A DNA stretch of 64,000 bases, taken from NCBI RefSeq assembly GCF_001983175.1, contig NZ_MNPW01000007.1, positions 62,001-126,000 on the forward strand, in the 5' to 3' direction. The DNA is from Pseudomonas cedrina subsp. cedrina (GTDB taxonomy: Bacteria > Pseudomonadota > Gammaproteobacteria > Pseudomonadales > Pseudomonadaceae). The notes under the pieces were generated by a model that saw only the letters and a program-made list of their open reading frames with translations, ran no database searches and was not told the origin of the DNA. Made by a program: the position numbers and the translations under genes. Shown here one piece after another: positions 24,977 through 34,713 of the stretch (positions within the stretch are counted from its first letter, which is position 1; each line of letters opens with the position of its first letter).

Positions 24977-26035
24977 CTAAACCGATCGCAACCAACTCCC
25001 CTGCACGGCGCTGACGCGGTTGCGCCCACTGCTCTTGGCTTCATACAAGGCCTGGTCGGCGTCATTCAACCAGCTCGTCGAATCTGCATGGGCCGGTTGA
25101 TACGGGGCCAGGCCAATGCTCACGCTGGCGCGCAGGGTCGGGTCCTGGGCGTAGGCCAAGGCGTTGAAGCGGTCGCGCAAGGCGTCCATCAATTCCGCGG
25201 CGCGGTTGAGCGGCATGTCCGGCAGGATGACGCAGAATTCGTCACCACCGTAACGCCCGGCCAGGTCGGTGGCGCGCAGGTTCTGGCGCAAGAATGTGCT
25301 GAGTCGGCGCAAGACGATATCACCGGTGACATGGCCATAAGTGTCGTTAATGACCTTGAAATGGTCGATATCGATCAGCGCTATGGCGGCGCCTGTGGAA
25401 CCGCGCCGGCAGCGCTGGAATTGGAGTTCGAGGTGGTCCTTCCAGGCGCCGTGGTTGAGCAGGCCGGTCAGGCTGTCCGTGCGGCTGAGGGTCAGCAGCT
25501 CGCGCTTGTGGCGCGCCAGGTTCAGCGCCTGGCGGTAGCAAATCCAGCCCAATGCCAACGGGTACAGCATCAGAAGCGGCAGGCAGGCGTAAAGCTGCGC
25601 CTGGGTGGTCATCGCCATGAATGCCGGGGCGAACACTAATAATGAAGTACCGATGCCCAGCGCCTGCGCGCCCCATCCCGCAAACATGAACCGCGGACCG
25701 CCGATGGCCACATTGTTCATGGTCATCATCGACAAGGTGGTCACGCTGGGCAACGGGTTGAAGTGCATGGCACCGACCCAGAACCCTCCGCAAAAGGAGT
25801 CGAACAGCAGGTTGCGCCGTTCGCTGCGCAGGGCTTTGGTGCTGCGCAACGTCAGTTGAAACGCCACGTGCGGCCACACAAACGCGTTGATCAACATCCA
25901 CGCCCACACCCACCCGGCGGGGTCCAAAGGATACATCCCGAGCGCCACGCACATAAAACCGAGCGTCAGCCCAAAGGTACGGGACTTGTACAATCGGGAA
26001 GCGAGCGTAAGTCCGTGTCCTTCTGCAACTGACAT
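24977..26035 (-). CDS. Diguanylate cyclase with MASE2 membrane sensor
   Basis: 352 residues. The N-terminal MASE2 domain has about four helices ('RTFGLTLGFMCVALGMYPL'). The GGDEF domain starts near residue 183 ('TDSLTGLLNHGAW'), with the exact GGDEF active site near residue 264 and an RxxD inhibitory site ('RATD') five residues before it. It should make cyclic di-GMP and be product-inhibited, resembling AdrA/DgcC, which controls cellulose or biofilm output. Confidence 0.92.
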   Translation of the reverse strand: MSVAEGHGLTLASRLYKSRTFGLTLGFMCVALGMYPLDPAGWVWAWMLINAFVWPHVAFQLTLRSTKALRSERRNLLFDSFCGGFWVGAMHFNPLPSVTTLSMMTMNNVAIGGPRFMFAGWGAQALGIGTSLLVFAPAFMAMTTQAQLYACLPLLMLYPLALGWICYRQALNLARHKRELLTLSRTDSLTGLLNHGAWKDHLELQFQRCRRGSTGAAIALIDIDHFKVINDTYGHVTGDIVLRRLSTFLRQNLRATDLAGRYGGDEFCVILPDMPLNRAAELMDALRDRFNALAYAQDPTLRASVSIGLAPYQPAHADSTSWLNDADQALYEAKSSGRNRVSAVQGSWLRSV

Positions 26036-26117
26036 GACGGGATGAAATCCTGAGTGAATGCCTGGAGTCTATCAGGGTACCGGCAAATCGCCACCAGCCC
26101 TTATGCGCTCCGGATCA

Positions 26118-26750
26118 TCAGCGCAAAAGGCCCCGCGCCAGCATCCATGCCACGCCCAACAGCAGCACCGCCGTGATCCGCTGCAACAGCACACGCCGCC
26201 TGGGGTTTTCCAGCACATGCCGGATGCGCTGACCGAAGTAGCCATACAGGCAGCCGCTGGCAAATTGCAGCAACAGGAACGTCAGCCCGAGAATCGCAAT
26301 ATCCAGGGCCGAACTGTGCCCGCCGGCCCCTGCGAACTGGGGGAACACCGCGCTGAACAGGATGAGGGTCTTGGGGTTGGAAAACCCGGTCAGCAAGCCC
26401 TTGCCGAACAGGCTGCGCGCGCCTTCCACGGCGCCGATCCGGTCGAGTACCGCGCCGCTGCTGGTCCATTGTTTGTAGGCAAGGTGAAGGATGTACGCCA
26501 CGCCGATGCCCTGGATGGCCTGGGTGATGACGGGGTGCCCCTTGATCAGCTCCGAGAAGCCCACCGCAAAAATCAGGATTGAGATCAGGTAAGACACACT
26601 GGCGCCGAGCTGCGCCGGGATCGAGCTGCGCAGCCCGTTACGCAGGCCCAGGCTCAACAGCAGCAAAGTCATGGGTCCGGGGCTGAAGGTCATCGTCGCG
26701 CAAAACAGCAGGAAATACAGAAAGGAAGAGAGGGTTAATGCGCTGGTCAT
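26118..26750 (-). CDS. LysE-family amino-acid exporter
   Basis: 210 residues with six transmembrane helices and the LysE/RhtB motif 'TFSPGPMTLLLLSLGLRNG' near the N-terminus. 'GLLTGFSNPKTLILFSAVFPQF' is also typical. The start at 26750 gives the usual N-terminus; an upstream extension crosses the divergent promoter and is unlikely. It is divergent from a MocR regulator, a common pair in which the regulator responds to the exported amino acid. Confidence 0.9.
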   Translation of the reverse strand: MTSALTLSSFLYFLLFCATMTFSPGPMTLLLLSLGLRNGLRSSIPAQLGASVSYLISILIFAVGFSELIKGHPVITQAIQGIGVAYILHLAYKQWTSSGAVLDRIGAVEGARSLFGKGLLTGFSNPKTLILFSAVFPQFAGAGGHSSALDIAILGLTFLLLQFASGCLYGYFGQRIRHVLENPRRRVLLQRITAVLLLGVAWMLARGLLR

Positions 26751-26873
26751 GGCCTGAAACCTGGGGAAGAAAGCCTGCAGTCTAGGCAGGAGCCATTGCA
26801 CATGGCAGGTGAAGTCAGGCCTAATCCGGCCGAACTTCACCGGTAAAATCACCGGAAAAGATAAGGAAGCCAC

Positions 26874-28295
26874 ATGTTCGTATCGGCCATCGCCTTTGCA
26901 GAGGGCACCTCCAAGGTGCAGCAGATCGTCGAGGCGTTCAGCCAGGCCATCGAAAACGGCGAGTGGGCGCCCGGCAGCAAGTTACCCTCGGTGCGCGAGC
27001 TGACCGAGACCTTGGGCGTGAGCAAGTTCACCCTCAATGAAGCCCTCGACCGCCTGCGCGGGCGCAGTCTGCTGACCTCCAGCCAAGGCCGTGGTTATTT
27101 TGTGTCGATGGACCGCCTGCGCCCGACGACAGCGAACTGGGCCGACTTGCTGCCTCAGGACCTGCTCAGTGTATTGCGCCGCCCCCTTGCCTCAGCCTTT
27201 GGCGACCTGCGCCCCGGTGGCGGGCACTTGCCCGAGGCATGGCTGGACAGCGATGCCATCCGCCAGACCCTGCGCAGCGTGGTGCGCGCGCCATCGTTGC
27301 GCATCGCCGGGCTGGGCACGCCGGCCGGGCTATTGCCGTTGCGCCAGGCCTTGCAACAGAAACTCCACGGCGAGGGCTTGTCGGTGTCGGTGGATCAGAT
27401 CATCACCACCCCCAATACCGTGCAAGGCCTGGACATGTTGATGCGCCTGCTGGCACGCCCCGGCGACAGCGTGTTGCTGGATACGCCGTGCTATTTCAAC
27501 TTCCACGCCAACCTGGCGCTGCATGGCGTCAAGGTAGTCACGGTCCAGCGCCGGCCCGACGGCTTTGACTTCGACGCCCTCGAGCAGCTTCTGGCCGAAC
27601 ATCGCCCCAGCCTGTACCTGACCACCAGCGTGCTGCACAACCCAACCGGTCATTCCTTCAGCCCTGGCCAGGCGTTTCGCCTGCTGCAACTGACCCAGCG
27701 CTACCACTGCCATATCGTCGAGGATGACCTCTACGGCGACCTGCACCCCAACCCGCCGCCGCGCCTGGCCGCCCTCGCCGGCCTGGACCAGGTCACCTAT
27801 CTGTCGGGCTTCTCCAAGATCCTCAGCGCCAACGCCCGCGTCAGCTTCGTGGTGGCCGCGCCGCAACTGGCGGCCAACCTCACCAATATGAAGCTGATGA
27901 GCGGCGGCGTGACCTCGGAGCTGTTCGAGCAACTGGTGTACCGCATGCTCAGCGAAGGCAGCTACGCCAAGCACCGCAAACGCATGGTGCAGCGCTTGAT
28001 GGAGACCGGTGGACGGGTCGAGCAATGGCTCAAGCGTTGCGGCTGCGAACTGCCGATGGGCTATGAAGGCGGGATGTTTATCTGGGCGCGCCTGCCGCCA
28101 GGGATCAACGGCGAAGTGCTGGCCCAGGCCGCCTTGAAACAGGGCATGGTGCTGGCGCCGGGCGCGCTGTTTGGCTATGACCCGGCGCACCGCGATTCGA
28201 TGCGTTTCAATGTGGCCCACAGTGATGAGCCCCAGGTGCGGGAGCTGTTCGAGGCATTGTTGCGGGCCGCAAGCCTGGGTAGCAGAGGCCATTGA
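26874..28295 (+). CDS. MocR-type GntR/aminotransferase transcriptional regulator
   Basis: 473 residues. The N-terminal GntR winged helix (about 10-80, 'GEWAPGSKLPSVRELTETLGVSKFT') is fused to a fold-type I aminotransferase domain. That domain carries 'VLHNPTGHSFS', 'EDDLYGDL' and the PLP lysine in 'LSGFSKILSANARV'. MocR proteins use the PLP domain to sense amino acids or vitamin B6. Divergence from the LysE exporter suggests it controls that gene. Confidence 0.9.
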   Translation: MFVSAIAFAEGTSKVQQIVEAFSQAIENGEWAPGSKLPSVRELTETLGVSKFTLNEALDRLRGRSLLTSSQGRGYFVSMDRLRPTTANWADLLPQDLLSVLRRPLASAFGDLRPGGGHLPEAWLDSDAIRQTLRSVVRAPSLRIAGLGTPAGLLPLRQALQQKLHGEGLSVSVDQIITTPNTVQGLDMLMRLLARPGDSVLLDTPCYFNFHANLALHGVKVVTVQRRPDGFDFDALEQLLAEHRPSLYLTTSVLHNPTGHSFSPGQAFRLLQLTQRYHCHIVEDDLYGDLHPNPPPRLAALAGLDQVTYLSGFSKILSANARVSFVVAAPQLAANLTNMKLMSGGVTSELFEQLVYRMLSEGSYAKHRKRMVQRLMETGGRVEQWLKRCGCELPMGYEGGMFIWARLPPGINGEVLAQAALKQGMVLAPGALFGYDPAHRDSMRFNVAHSDEPQVRELFEALLRAASLGSRGH

Positions 28296-28296
28296 A

Positions 28297-29709
28297 TCAA
28301 CTGACAATGTCGCGTTGTTGCAATTTACCGTGAACCAGAAGAACGAAGGCTGCCTCGCCCGACTTGCCGGTAATCTGCAACTTACTCATGTCAAGCGCCG
28401 GATCATAGGCGACCAACGCTTCACCGCCGCCCCCGGTAAATGCGTTGACGAACTTCAGCGGTTTATTGCCCAGTGTCGTAACAATCCCGGACACATCCAC
28501 GCGGTCCTTGCCGCTGACGAAGTCCATGATCTCGTCGGGTGAGGCCCCAGTCGACTCGCTGGTTTTCCCGTAAACAAAGACATCACCCCCTTTGCCACCC
28601 CACAGTTTGTCCGCTCCGCCCGCACCGTAAAAGCGGTCATTGCCCTCCCCGCCCTTGAGCGTGTTGGCCGCTTCGTTGCCCACCAGCAAATCATTGCCGG
28701 AGCCTGCAACGGCATTTTCGATGGTTGCACCGTAGGCGATCGAGACATTGCCCTTGAGGCCGCCGATGTCAGAAAACGTCCCGGCCTTCAGGCTGATCTG
28801 TTGATCCTGCTTGTAGCCGGAAACATCCAATGTGTCGTTGCCCCCGCCGTCCCAGATGGCAGCGAGCATCTTATCCTTGTCAGTCTTTACGCTGAGGAAG
28901 TCCCGGTTGGTGTTGGAATTGAAGCCGTAGGTGGTGTCGTCCTGGCGGGTTTCATGATTGGCGCCGTAACGCGTCTGGTAGGCGCTGATGTCGTCCAGCT
29001 GTGGCGCAGCAGCGCGCACTGCGCCGTGATGCATGTAATCGGTGCGCTCGCCTCGGTAGCTCATGCCGGTGTGGCTCTGTGAGTCCTCGTGATAAGCGAT
29101 TTTGGATTTATCGAGCGTGCCATTGTAGTCTCCTGGGTGGGCAAGGCCCATGGCATGCCCCAGTTCATGGGTGATTGTGTGCCTTCCTGCGTCGCCAAGG
29201 TTCGCATCGGCGACGCTGGTGTCGCCCTTGTTGACCACAAACCACACATCGCCACTGCGCGGTTCTCCAGGCTGTGGCAATACCGCATGTGAGTGGCTGG
29301 TGATGGCGTGACCTTGGTCATCGAACCTCTGGCCGTAATTCCCAATCATAATGTGCCCGTCGCTGTCCTCGGTTTTGGGCCCCTCGGTAAACTTGACGCA
29401 TGCGACATCCTCAATGGATTGCAAACTGAGCCGAGTCTGCTGCCGTTGGTTTTCGAGCACATGAGTGAACCCGGTTTTATTGAACTGTTTCTTCTGCCTG
29501 TCTTGCGGCGGGGTGCGGAATTCGTAGATCACGTCATAGCGACCGTCGCCGTTCCTGTCCGGCCAACCGGGGCTCTGCCGCAAAAGCTGCCGGGCAGCTT
29601 CCTCAGCGCTCTTGGACCCCATGCCGCTGTGTTGGATGCCATGACCACGGTCATCTCGGTGCTGGAATTTTTCGATACTCTGGAACGTATTGCTCGCGCG
29701 CGTAATCAA
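28297..29709 (-). CDS. Serralysin-type (M10B) secreted zinc metalloprotease
   Basis: About 470 residues. The zinc site is 'HELGHAMGLAHPGD' (HExxHxxGxxH, near residues 178-190), with Met-turn 'GMSY', the domain junction 'DDTTYGFNSNTNRDFLS' and RTX calcium repeats ('GGEGNDRFYGAGGADKLWGG'). It ends 'RDIVS', the hydrophobic-after-Asp pattern of type I-secreted serralysins. Length is close to AprA. The only in-frame start is TTG at 29709, without a clear ribosome site, so the N-terminus may be shortened. No AprDEF exporter or AprI inhibitor gene is adjacent. Confidence 0.85.
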   Translation of the reverse strand: MITRASNTFQSIEKFQHRDDRGHGIQHSGMGSKSAEEAARQLLRQSPGWPDRNGDGRYDVIYEFRTPPQDRQKKQFNKTGFTHVLENQRQQTRLSLQSIEDVACVKFTEGPKTEDSDGHIMIGNYGQRFDDQGHAITSHSHAVLPQPGEPRSGDVWFVVNKGDTSVADANLGDAGRHTITHELGHAMGLAHPGDYNGTLDKSKIAYHEDSQSHTGMSYRGERTDYMHHGAVRAAAPQLDDISAYQTRYGANHETRQDDTTYGFNSNTNRDFLSVKTDKDKMLAAIWDGGGNDTLDVSGYKQDQQISLKAGTFSDIGGLKGNVSIAYGATIENAVAGSGNDLLVGNEAANTLKGGEGNDRFYGAGGADKLWGGKGGDVFVYGKTSESTGASPDEIMDFVSGKDRVDVSGIVTTLGNKPLKFVNAFTGGGGEALVAYDPALDMSKLQITGKSGEAAFVLLVHGKLQQRDIVS

Positions 29710-29940
29710 GGCAGGCCCCTCTCGCCAGTTGTGACGCTTGATCTTCGTTCAATACCGGCGTGTGACCTGTGCGGATCGGCGCAACGTTGCCCAAAACCAG
29801 CCGTGCTGGCCCGAGAAGTGCTTTCGAAACTCGTAGGAAATTACCAGGTTGAATCTTGAGCAACCGCCCGGAAGGCGGATTGTGCGGGTAGATCAAGCTC
29901 AGTCCGTGATGTTTGCGCTTGTGCGTTGACCATCCCTGTC

Positions 29941-29988
29941 ACACACCATATAGTGTGCCCACAAACAAAACAGACCACTACATAGTGT
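29941..29988. promoter_or_regulatory. Two NrdR boxes upstream of nrdB
   Basis: ACACACCATATAGTGT at 29941-29956 closely fits the NrdR box (ACAC-N8-GTGT). A second, weaker copy, GACCACTACATAGTGT, lies at 29973-29988. The copies start 32 bases apart, three helical turns, as in known NrdR targets. NrdR with ATP/dATP should repress nrdB. The rest of 29710-30086 holds nothing else I recognise. Confidence 0.7.
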
Positions 29989-30086
29989 GCAGTATCGGTA
30001 TTTACCGACCACACTACGCGCAGTATTTCAATGCCTTGAAGCCTGCAAACACCCCTTATTTTTCGAGTACGCGGAAGGAGAATTCA

Positions 30087-31337
30087 ATGCTGAGTTGGGA
30101 TGAAGTCGACAACGAAGACACCGGTGCAGCGGTGATCAAGGGCGCCAACGCCGGCCACGCCAGCGAAGCCAACATGGACCGCCTCGACGGTGCCGGCGCC
30201 GCCGCTGCCCTGGAAGCGCGTCACGTGACCGCCAACGACTCCGCCGCCATCGTCCGCGCCAAGGCCGCCCTCGACAAACTCGACGTCGCCGAAGGCCTCG
30301 CCGAACTCGAAGGCGCCTCCGCCCGCGTCGCCGTCGACGAAAAGCGCATGATCAACTGCCGCGCCGACCTCAACCAGCTCGTGCCCTTCAAGTACGACTG
30401 GGCCTGGCAAAAGTACCTCGACGGCTGCGCCAACCACTGGATGCCGCAAGAGGTCAACATGACCGCCGACATCGCCCTGTGGAAAGACCCAGAAGGCCTG
30501 ACCGACGACGAACGCCGCATTGTCATGCGCAACCTCGGCTTCTTCTCCACCGCCGACTCCCTGGTCGCCAACAACCTGGTGCTGGCCGTCTACCGCCTGA
30601 TCACCAACCCGGAGTGCCGCCAGTACATCCTGCGCCAGGCCTTCGAAGAAGCGATCCACACCCACGCCTACCAGTACTGCATCGAATCGTTGGCCATGGA
30701 TGAAGGCGAGATCTTCAACATGTACCACGAGATTCCATCGGTCGCTAAAAAAGCCGCCTGGGGCCTGAAGTACACCCGCTCGATCTCCGATCCGAAGTTC
30801 GAAACCGGCACCGTCGACACCGACAAAGAGCTGCTGCGCAACCTGGTCGCCTACTACTGCGTGCTGGAAGGCATCTTCTTCTACTGCGGCTTCACCCAGA
30901 TTTTGTCCATGGGCCGCCGCAACAAAATGACCGGCGTGGCCGAGCAGTTCCAGTACATCCTGCGCGATGAGTCGATGCACCTGAACTTTGGTATCGATGT
31001 GATCAACCAGATCAAAATCGAAAACCCGCATTTGTGGGATGCCGAGATGAAGGAAGAAGCGACCCAGATGATTTTGCAGGGGACGCAGCTGGAGATTGAA
31101 TATGCGCGGGATACCATGCCGCGTGGGGTGCTGGGGATGAATGCGGCGATGATGGAGGATTACCTCAAGTTTATTGCTAACCGTCGCCTGTCGCAGATTG
31201 GTCTGAAAGAAGAGTATCCAGGGACGACCAACCCGTTCCCGTGGATGAGCGAGATCATGGATTTGAAGAAAGAGAAGAACTTCTTCGAAACCCGTGTAAT
31301 CGAGTACCAGACCGGCGGCGCCCTGAGCTGGGACTGA
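30087..31337 (+). CDS. nrdB: Class Ia ribonucleotide reductase, beta (radical) subunit
   Basis: 416 residues, the usual length for Pseudomonas NrdB. Di-iron ligands lie in '[16 protein letters not shown]', '[11 protein letters not shown]' and '[12 protein letters not shown]'. The C-terminus '[18 protein letters not shown]' would dock onto the alpha subunit. The ATG at 30087 follows GGAAGGAG. It generates the tyrosyl radical for reduction of ribonucleoside diphosphates. The alpha-subunit gene nrdA is not in this window, so the two are separated here; nrdB has its own NrdR-box promoter. Confidence 0.97.
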   Translation: MLSWDEVDNEDTGAAVIKGANAGHASEANMDRLDGAGAAAALEARHVTANDSAAIVRAKAALDKLDVAEGLAELEGASARVAVDEKRMINCRADLNQLVPFKYDWAWQKYLDGCANHWMPQEVNMTADIALWKDPEGLTDDERRIVMRNLGFFSTADSLVANNLVLAVYRLITNPECRQYILRQAFEEAIHTHAYQYCIESLAMDEGEIFNMYHEIPSVAKKAAWGLKYTRSISDPKFETGTVDTDKELLRNLVAYYCVLEGIFFYCGFTQILSMGRRNKMTGVAEQFQYILRDESMHLNFGIDVINQIKIENPHLWDAEMKEEATQMILQGTQLEIEYARDTMPRGVLGMNAAMMEDYLKFIANRRLSQIGLKEEYPGTTNPFPWMSEIMDLKKEKNFFETRVIEYQTGGALSWD

Positions 31338-31356
31338 CAACGACGCAGAGCCAACA

Positions 31357-31445
31357 TGTGGGAGCTGGCTTGCCTGCGATAGTGGCGGGTCAGCCGAAAC
31401 CTGTGTGACTGATACACCACTATCGCAGGCAAGCCAGCTCCCACA
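31357..31445. repeat. REP doublet (inverted, 89 bp)
   Basis: Starts TGTGGGAGCTGGCTTGCCTG and ends AAGCCAGCTCCCACA around a spacer of about 35 bases, just after nrdB. Same family as 10084, 13328 and 57507. Confidence 0.85.
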
Positions 31446-31486
31446 TGGAAGTCTGCGGTGATTCATAGACTTTGCGTACAAGCCTT

Positions 31487-31975
31487 ATGCCCAATCAAAC
31501 CATCAAAACCCCCTGCGTCGGCCTGTGCTCCACCGTCTACGGTGACCTGGTCTGCCGGGGCTGCAAGCGTTATCACCATGAAGTGATCCAGTGGAACGGC
31601 TACAACGCCGACGAGAAACAGGCGGTGTGGCTGCGCCTGGAGCAATTGCTCGTGCAGGTGATGGCCAGCAAGCTGGAGGTGTTCGATCCGCACCTGCTGC
31701 GCCAGCAACTGGAAAATCGCAAGATTCGCTTTATGCCGCACCAGTCGCCGTATTGCTGGGCGTATCAGCTGATTGCGCGAGGCGCGCGGGTCATTTCCAA
31801 GCTGGACGCGTACGGGCTGGCCTTGTTGCCGGAGTTTCGCGAGCGCAGCCTGGCCGATCTGCGCGATGCGATTGACCGCGAGTTCTTCCTGCTCTCCGAA
31901 GCGCATTACGAGCGGTATATCGCACCGGGGTTTATGCGCGAGGTGTTTGGCGCGCCGCTGATTGCTGCCTTTTAA
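31487..31975 (+). CDS. DUF1289 (Fe-S-type cysteine motif) protein
   Basis: 162 residues. The N-terminus has the DUF1289 cysteine pattern 'PCVGLCSTVYGDLVCRGCKR', followed by 'EVIQWNGYNADEKQAVWLRL'. The remainder is an unfamiliar helical domain ending 'APLIAAF'. The four cysteines may bind a metal or Fe-S cluster; function is unknown. The ATG at 31487 is preferred over a frame start 15 bases earlier, without strong ribosome-site support. Confidence 0.8.
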   Translation: MPNQTIKTPCVGLCSTVYGDLVCRGCKRYHHEVIQWNGYNADEKQAVWLRLEQLLVQVMASKLEVFDPHLLRQQLENRKIRFMPHQSPYCWAYQLIARGARVISKLDAYGLALLPEFRERSLADLRDAIDREFFLLSEAHYERYIAPGFMREVFGAPLIAAF

Positions 31976-32025
31976 CGCCGTGATTGTGGTTAAAATGTCG
32001 GCCGTTCAATGACCGACGCTCAACG

Positions 32026-32940
32026 ATGAACCCTGACGCACTCGCCACGCTGCACACCCATTTGCTCACCGCTCTGCAAACCCCGCCCAGCGAAACCCGT
32101 CGCTTGTTCCACGGCCGTGGCCGCTGCTGGCCGGGCCTTGAGCAAGTGACGGTGGACTGGTTGCAAGGCGTGCTGTTGGTGTCGTTGTTCAAGGAGCCGG
32201 ACGCTGCGCCGTTGCAAGCCCTGAAGCAACTGCTGCACACCCACTTCGGTAGTTACACCGTGGCCCTGCAGCACCGCTACCTGCCGCAAAGCACCCTCGA
32301 ATGGCTGGCGGGCGAGCCTGTCAATGAGATGATCATCACCGAAGGCGGCCTGCGTTACTTGATAGACCTGGGTAAAAAGCAGAACAGCGGTCTGTTCCTC
32401 GACATGCGCTACGGCCGCAACTGGGTGCGCGAACAGGCCAAGGGCCAGCGCGTGCTCAACCTGTTTGCCTACACTTGCGGTTTTTCCGTGGCGGCCATCG
32501 AAGCCGGTGCCGACCACGTGGTGAACCTGGACATGGCCCGCGGTGCCCTGAGCCGTGGCCGCGACAACCATCGCCTGAATGGTCATGACCTGGGCAAGGT
32601 CAGCTTCCTGGGCCACGACCTGTTCAAGTCCTGGGCCAAAGTCAGCCAAGGCGGCCCCTATGACTTGGTCATCATCGACCCGCCGTCGTTCCAGAAAGGC
32701 AGTTTCCTGCTGACCAAGGACTACCAGCGCGTATTGCGCCGCCTGCCGGATTTGCTGACGCCACGGGGTACGGTGCTTGCTTGCATGAATGACCCTGCGT
32801 TTGGCGAAGACTTCCTGATCAACGGCGTAACCCAGGAGGCACCCGGACTGCGTTTTGTCGAACGGCTGGAAAACCCGCCGGAATTTCCTGATATTGATGC
32901 ACAAAGTGGCTTAAAGGCGCTGGTGTTCCGCCAAGGTTGA
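32026..32940 (+). CDS. Class I SAM-dependent (rRNA-type) methyltransferase
   Basis: 304 residues. A SAM-binding motif 'VLNLFAYTCGFSVAAIEAGA' (near residue 140), 'VVNLDMARGALSRGRDN' and the catalytic-side motif 'DLVIIDPPSFQKGSF' match the RlmI/RlmK (YccW/YcbY C-terminal) group. That group makes m5C or m7G in 23S rRNA. The N-terminal PUA domain of RlmI is missing, so I do not assign a specific base. Confidence 0.82.
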   Translation: MNPDALATLHTHLLTALQTPPSETRRLFHGRGRCWPGLEQVTVDWLQGVLLVSLFKEPDAAPLQALKQLLHTHFGSYTVALQHRYLPQSTLEWLAGEPVNEMIITEGGLRYLIDLGKKQNSGLFLDMRYGRNWVREQAKGQRVLNLFAYTCGFSVAAIEAGADHVVNLDMARGALSRGRDNHRLNGHDLGKVSFLGHDLFKSWAKVSQGGPYDLVIIDPPSFQKGSFLLTKDYQRVLRRLPDLLTPRGTVLACMNDPAFGEDFLINGVTQEAPGLRFVERLENPPEFPDIDAQSGLKALVFRQG

Positions 32941-33089
32941 TGCCGAAACGTCTTACGCTTGCTACCCTAAGTGATGCGCCGGGCTGGTGAACCTTCTTAC
33001 CTTCTTTCCGGTCGATACCTGCATTCCCCGGCCAGACTCGACGGCGTCACGTCGTCGGCTGCCCCGTTTGACCTTTTGGAGAACCACCC

Positions 33090-33806
33090 GTGATATCGAC
33101 CCTGCATGTAGCCAGACTCAAAGCCTGGGGCGCCCACGGCTTCACCGCCACTGGCGTGGTATTGGCGTTCCTGGCCACCCTGGCACTGCTCGAAAACTCG
33201 CCCAAGGCCTGCCTGCTGTGGCTCGGCCTGGCGCTGGTGGTGGATGGCGTCGACGGTTCGCTGGCGCGACGGGTCAATGTAAGCACGGTATTACCCAGCT
33301 TCGACGGCTCGGTGCTGGACCTGGTGATCGACTACCTGACCTACGTGTTTATTCCGGCGCTGTTTATCTACCGCTATATCGACCTGCCGGAGTTCACCCA
33401 CCTGTTGACGGTGTCGGTGATCCTGGTGTCGTCGCTGTTCTGCTTCTGCAACGTGAACATGAAAAGCAAGGACAACTACTTCGTCGGCTTCCCTGCCGCA
33501 TGGAACGTGGTGGCCTTGTGCGTCTATATCATCCAGCCGGACGCCTGGGTCACGTTGCTCACGGTGATCGGCCTGGCGTTGCTGACCGTGACGCCGATGA
33601 AGTTCCTGCACCCGTTCCGGGTGAAGCGCTTCATGCCGATCAATATTGCGGTGACCACGATCTGGTTGCTGTGCAGCTTTTTGATGGTGATGGATTACCC
33701 CAATACCAACCCGTGGACGTTTGGGCTGTGGTCGGTGATGTCGGCGTATTTCCTGGGAATTTGCATCTGGCGTACCGCCCTGGAATGGCTCGAAACCCAC
33801 CGTTGA
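33090..33806 (+). CDS. pcs: Phosphatidylcholine synthase (CDP-alcohol phosphotransferase)
   Basis: 238 residues with about eight membrane helices. The CDP-alcohol motif is 'DGSLARRVN...FDGSVLDLVID', with the longer spacing seen in Pcs. 'NMKSKDNYFVGFPAAWNVV' is also typical of Pcs. It condenses CDP-diacylglycerol with choline in the inner membrane. The start is GTG at 33090 with TTTTGGAGAA 8 bases upstream; no ATG fits. Confidence 0.9.
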   Translation: MISTLHVARLKAWGAHGFTATGVVLAFLATLALLENSPKACLLWLGLALVVDGVDGSLARRVNVSTVLPSFDGSVLDLVIDYLTYVFIPALFIYRYIDLPEFTHLLTVSVILVSSLFCFCNVNMKSKDNYFVGFPAAWNVVALCVYIIQPDAWVTLLTVIGLALLTVTPMKFLHPFRVKRFMPINIAVTTIWLLCSFLMVMDYPNTNPWTFGLWSVMSAYFLGICIWRTALEWLETHR

Positions 33807-33828
33807 ATCAAGCGGGCACGGTGCAAAA

Positions 33829-33850
33829 TGTGGGAGCCAGCTCCCACATT
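33829..33850. repeat. Minimal REP-type palindrome
   Basis: ATGTGGGAGC and GCTCCCACAT around CA, the minimal arm pair also seen at 3677, just after pcs; probable transcription end. Confidence 0.65.
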
Positions 33851-33933
33851 TGGTTTTGCATACATCCGGCAGGTAAGATGCAGGCCTTTGGTGCAGCCTC
33901 TTCGCTGTGCCCAGCTAACAATAAGCCCTGCCC

Positions 33934-34713
33934 ATGCCCTTCGAACTCAGCGTAGACCTCACCACCCTCGCCATCCTGGCGGTGGTTGCCTTTATCGCCG
34001 GTTTTATCGACGCCATCGCCGGCGGCGGCGGCCTGCTCACCACCCCCGCCCTGCTCACCGCCGGCATGCCGCCGCACCTGGTGCTGGGCACCAACAAACT
34101 CAGCTCCACCTTCGGCTCGGCGACCGCCAGCTTTACCTTCTACCGGCGCAAGCTGTTCCACCCGCGCCAGTGGGTGCACGCCATTGTCGGTACGCTGATA
34201 GGGGCGCTGGCCGGCGCCGTGGTTGCGCATTACCTGCCCGCCGAAACCCTCAACAAGATGCTGCCGGTGATCGTGTTCGCCTGCGGTGTGTATCTGCTGT
34301 TCGGCGGCACACCCAAGGCGCCGCTGGACGCCGAAGCGCCGATCAAGAAAAAGTGGCAAGCCACCCAGGGGTTCGGGCTGGGTTTCTACGATGGCGTGGC
34401 CGGTCCCGGCACCGGGGCATTCTGGACGGTCAGCACCATGCTGCTGCACCCGATCGACCTGGTCAAAGCCAGCGGCGTGGCGCGCAGCATGAACTTCGTC
34501 AGCAACGCGGCGGCGCTGTCGGTGTTTATCTTCAACGGCTCGGTGGATTGGATCGTCGGCCTGGCGATGGGCATTTCGGTAATGTGCGGCGCATTCTTTG
34601 GCGCACGCAGCGCCATCAGCGGCGGCGCCAAATTCATTCGCCCGGTGTTTATCACCGTGGTCCTCGGCCTGACCGTGCGCCTAGCCTGGCAGCACTGGTT
34701 CAGCGTGGCCTAA
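33934..34713 (+). CDS. TSUP/TauE-SafE family membrane permease
   Basis: 259 residues, about eight helices. The paired TSUP motifs are '[19 protein letters not shown]' near the N-terminus and '[15 protein letters not shown]' in the second half. '[15 protein letters not shown]' is also typical. TSUP proteins move sulfite, sulfoacetate or other small organic acids; the substrate is not readable. Its 3' end overlaps the convergent nudC by 33 bp. Confidence 0.9.
   Translation: MPFELSVDLTTLAILAVVAFIAGFIDAIAGGGGLLTTPALLTAGMPPHLVLGTNKLSSTFGSATASFTFYRRKLFHPRQWVHAIVGTLIGALAGAVVAHYLPAETLNKMLPVIVFACGVYLLFGGTPKAPLDAEAPIKKKWQATQGFGLGFYDGVAGPGTGAFWTVSTMLLHPIDLVKASGVARSMNFVSNAAALSVFIFNGSVDWIVGLAMGISVMCGAFFGARSAISGGAKFIRPVFITVVLGLTVRLAWQHWFSVA

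Noticed and set aside
29651..29896. 81-codon minus-strand frame as the true N-terminus of the serralysin
   Set aside because: It is in another frame and its translation does not resemble serralysin propeptides; joining it would need a frameshift not supported by similarity.
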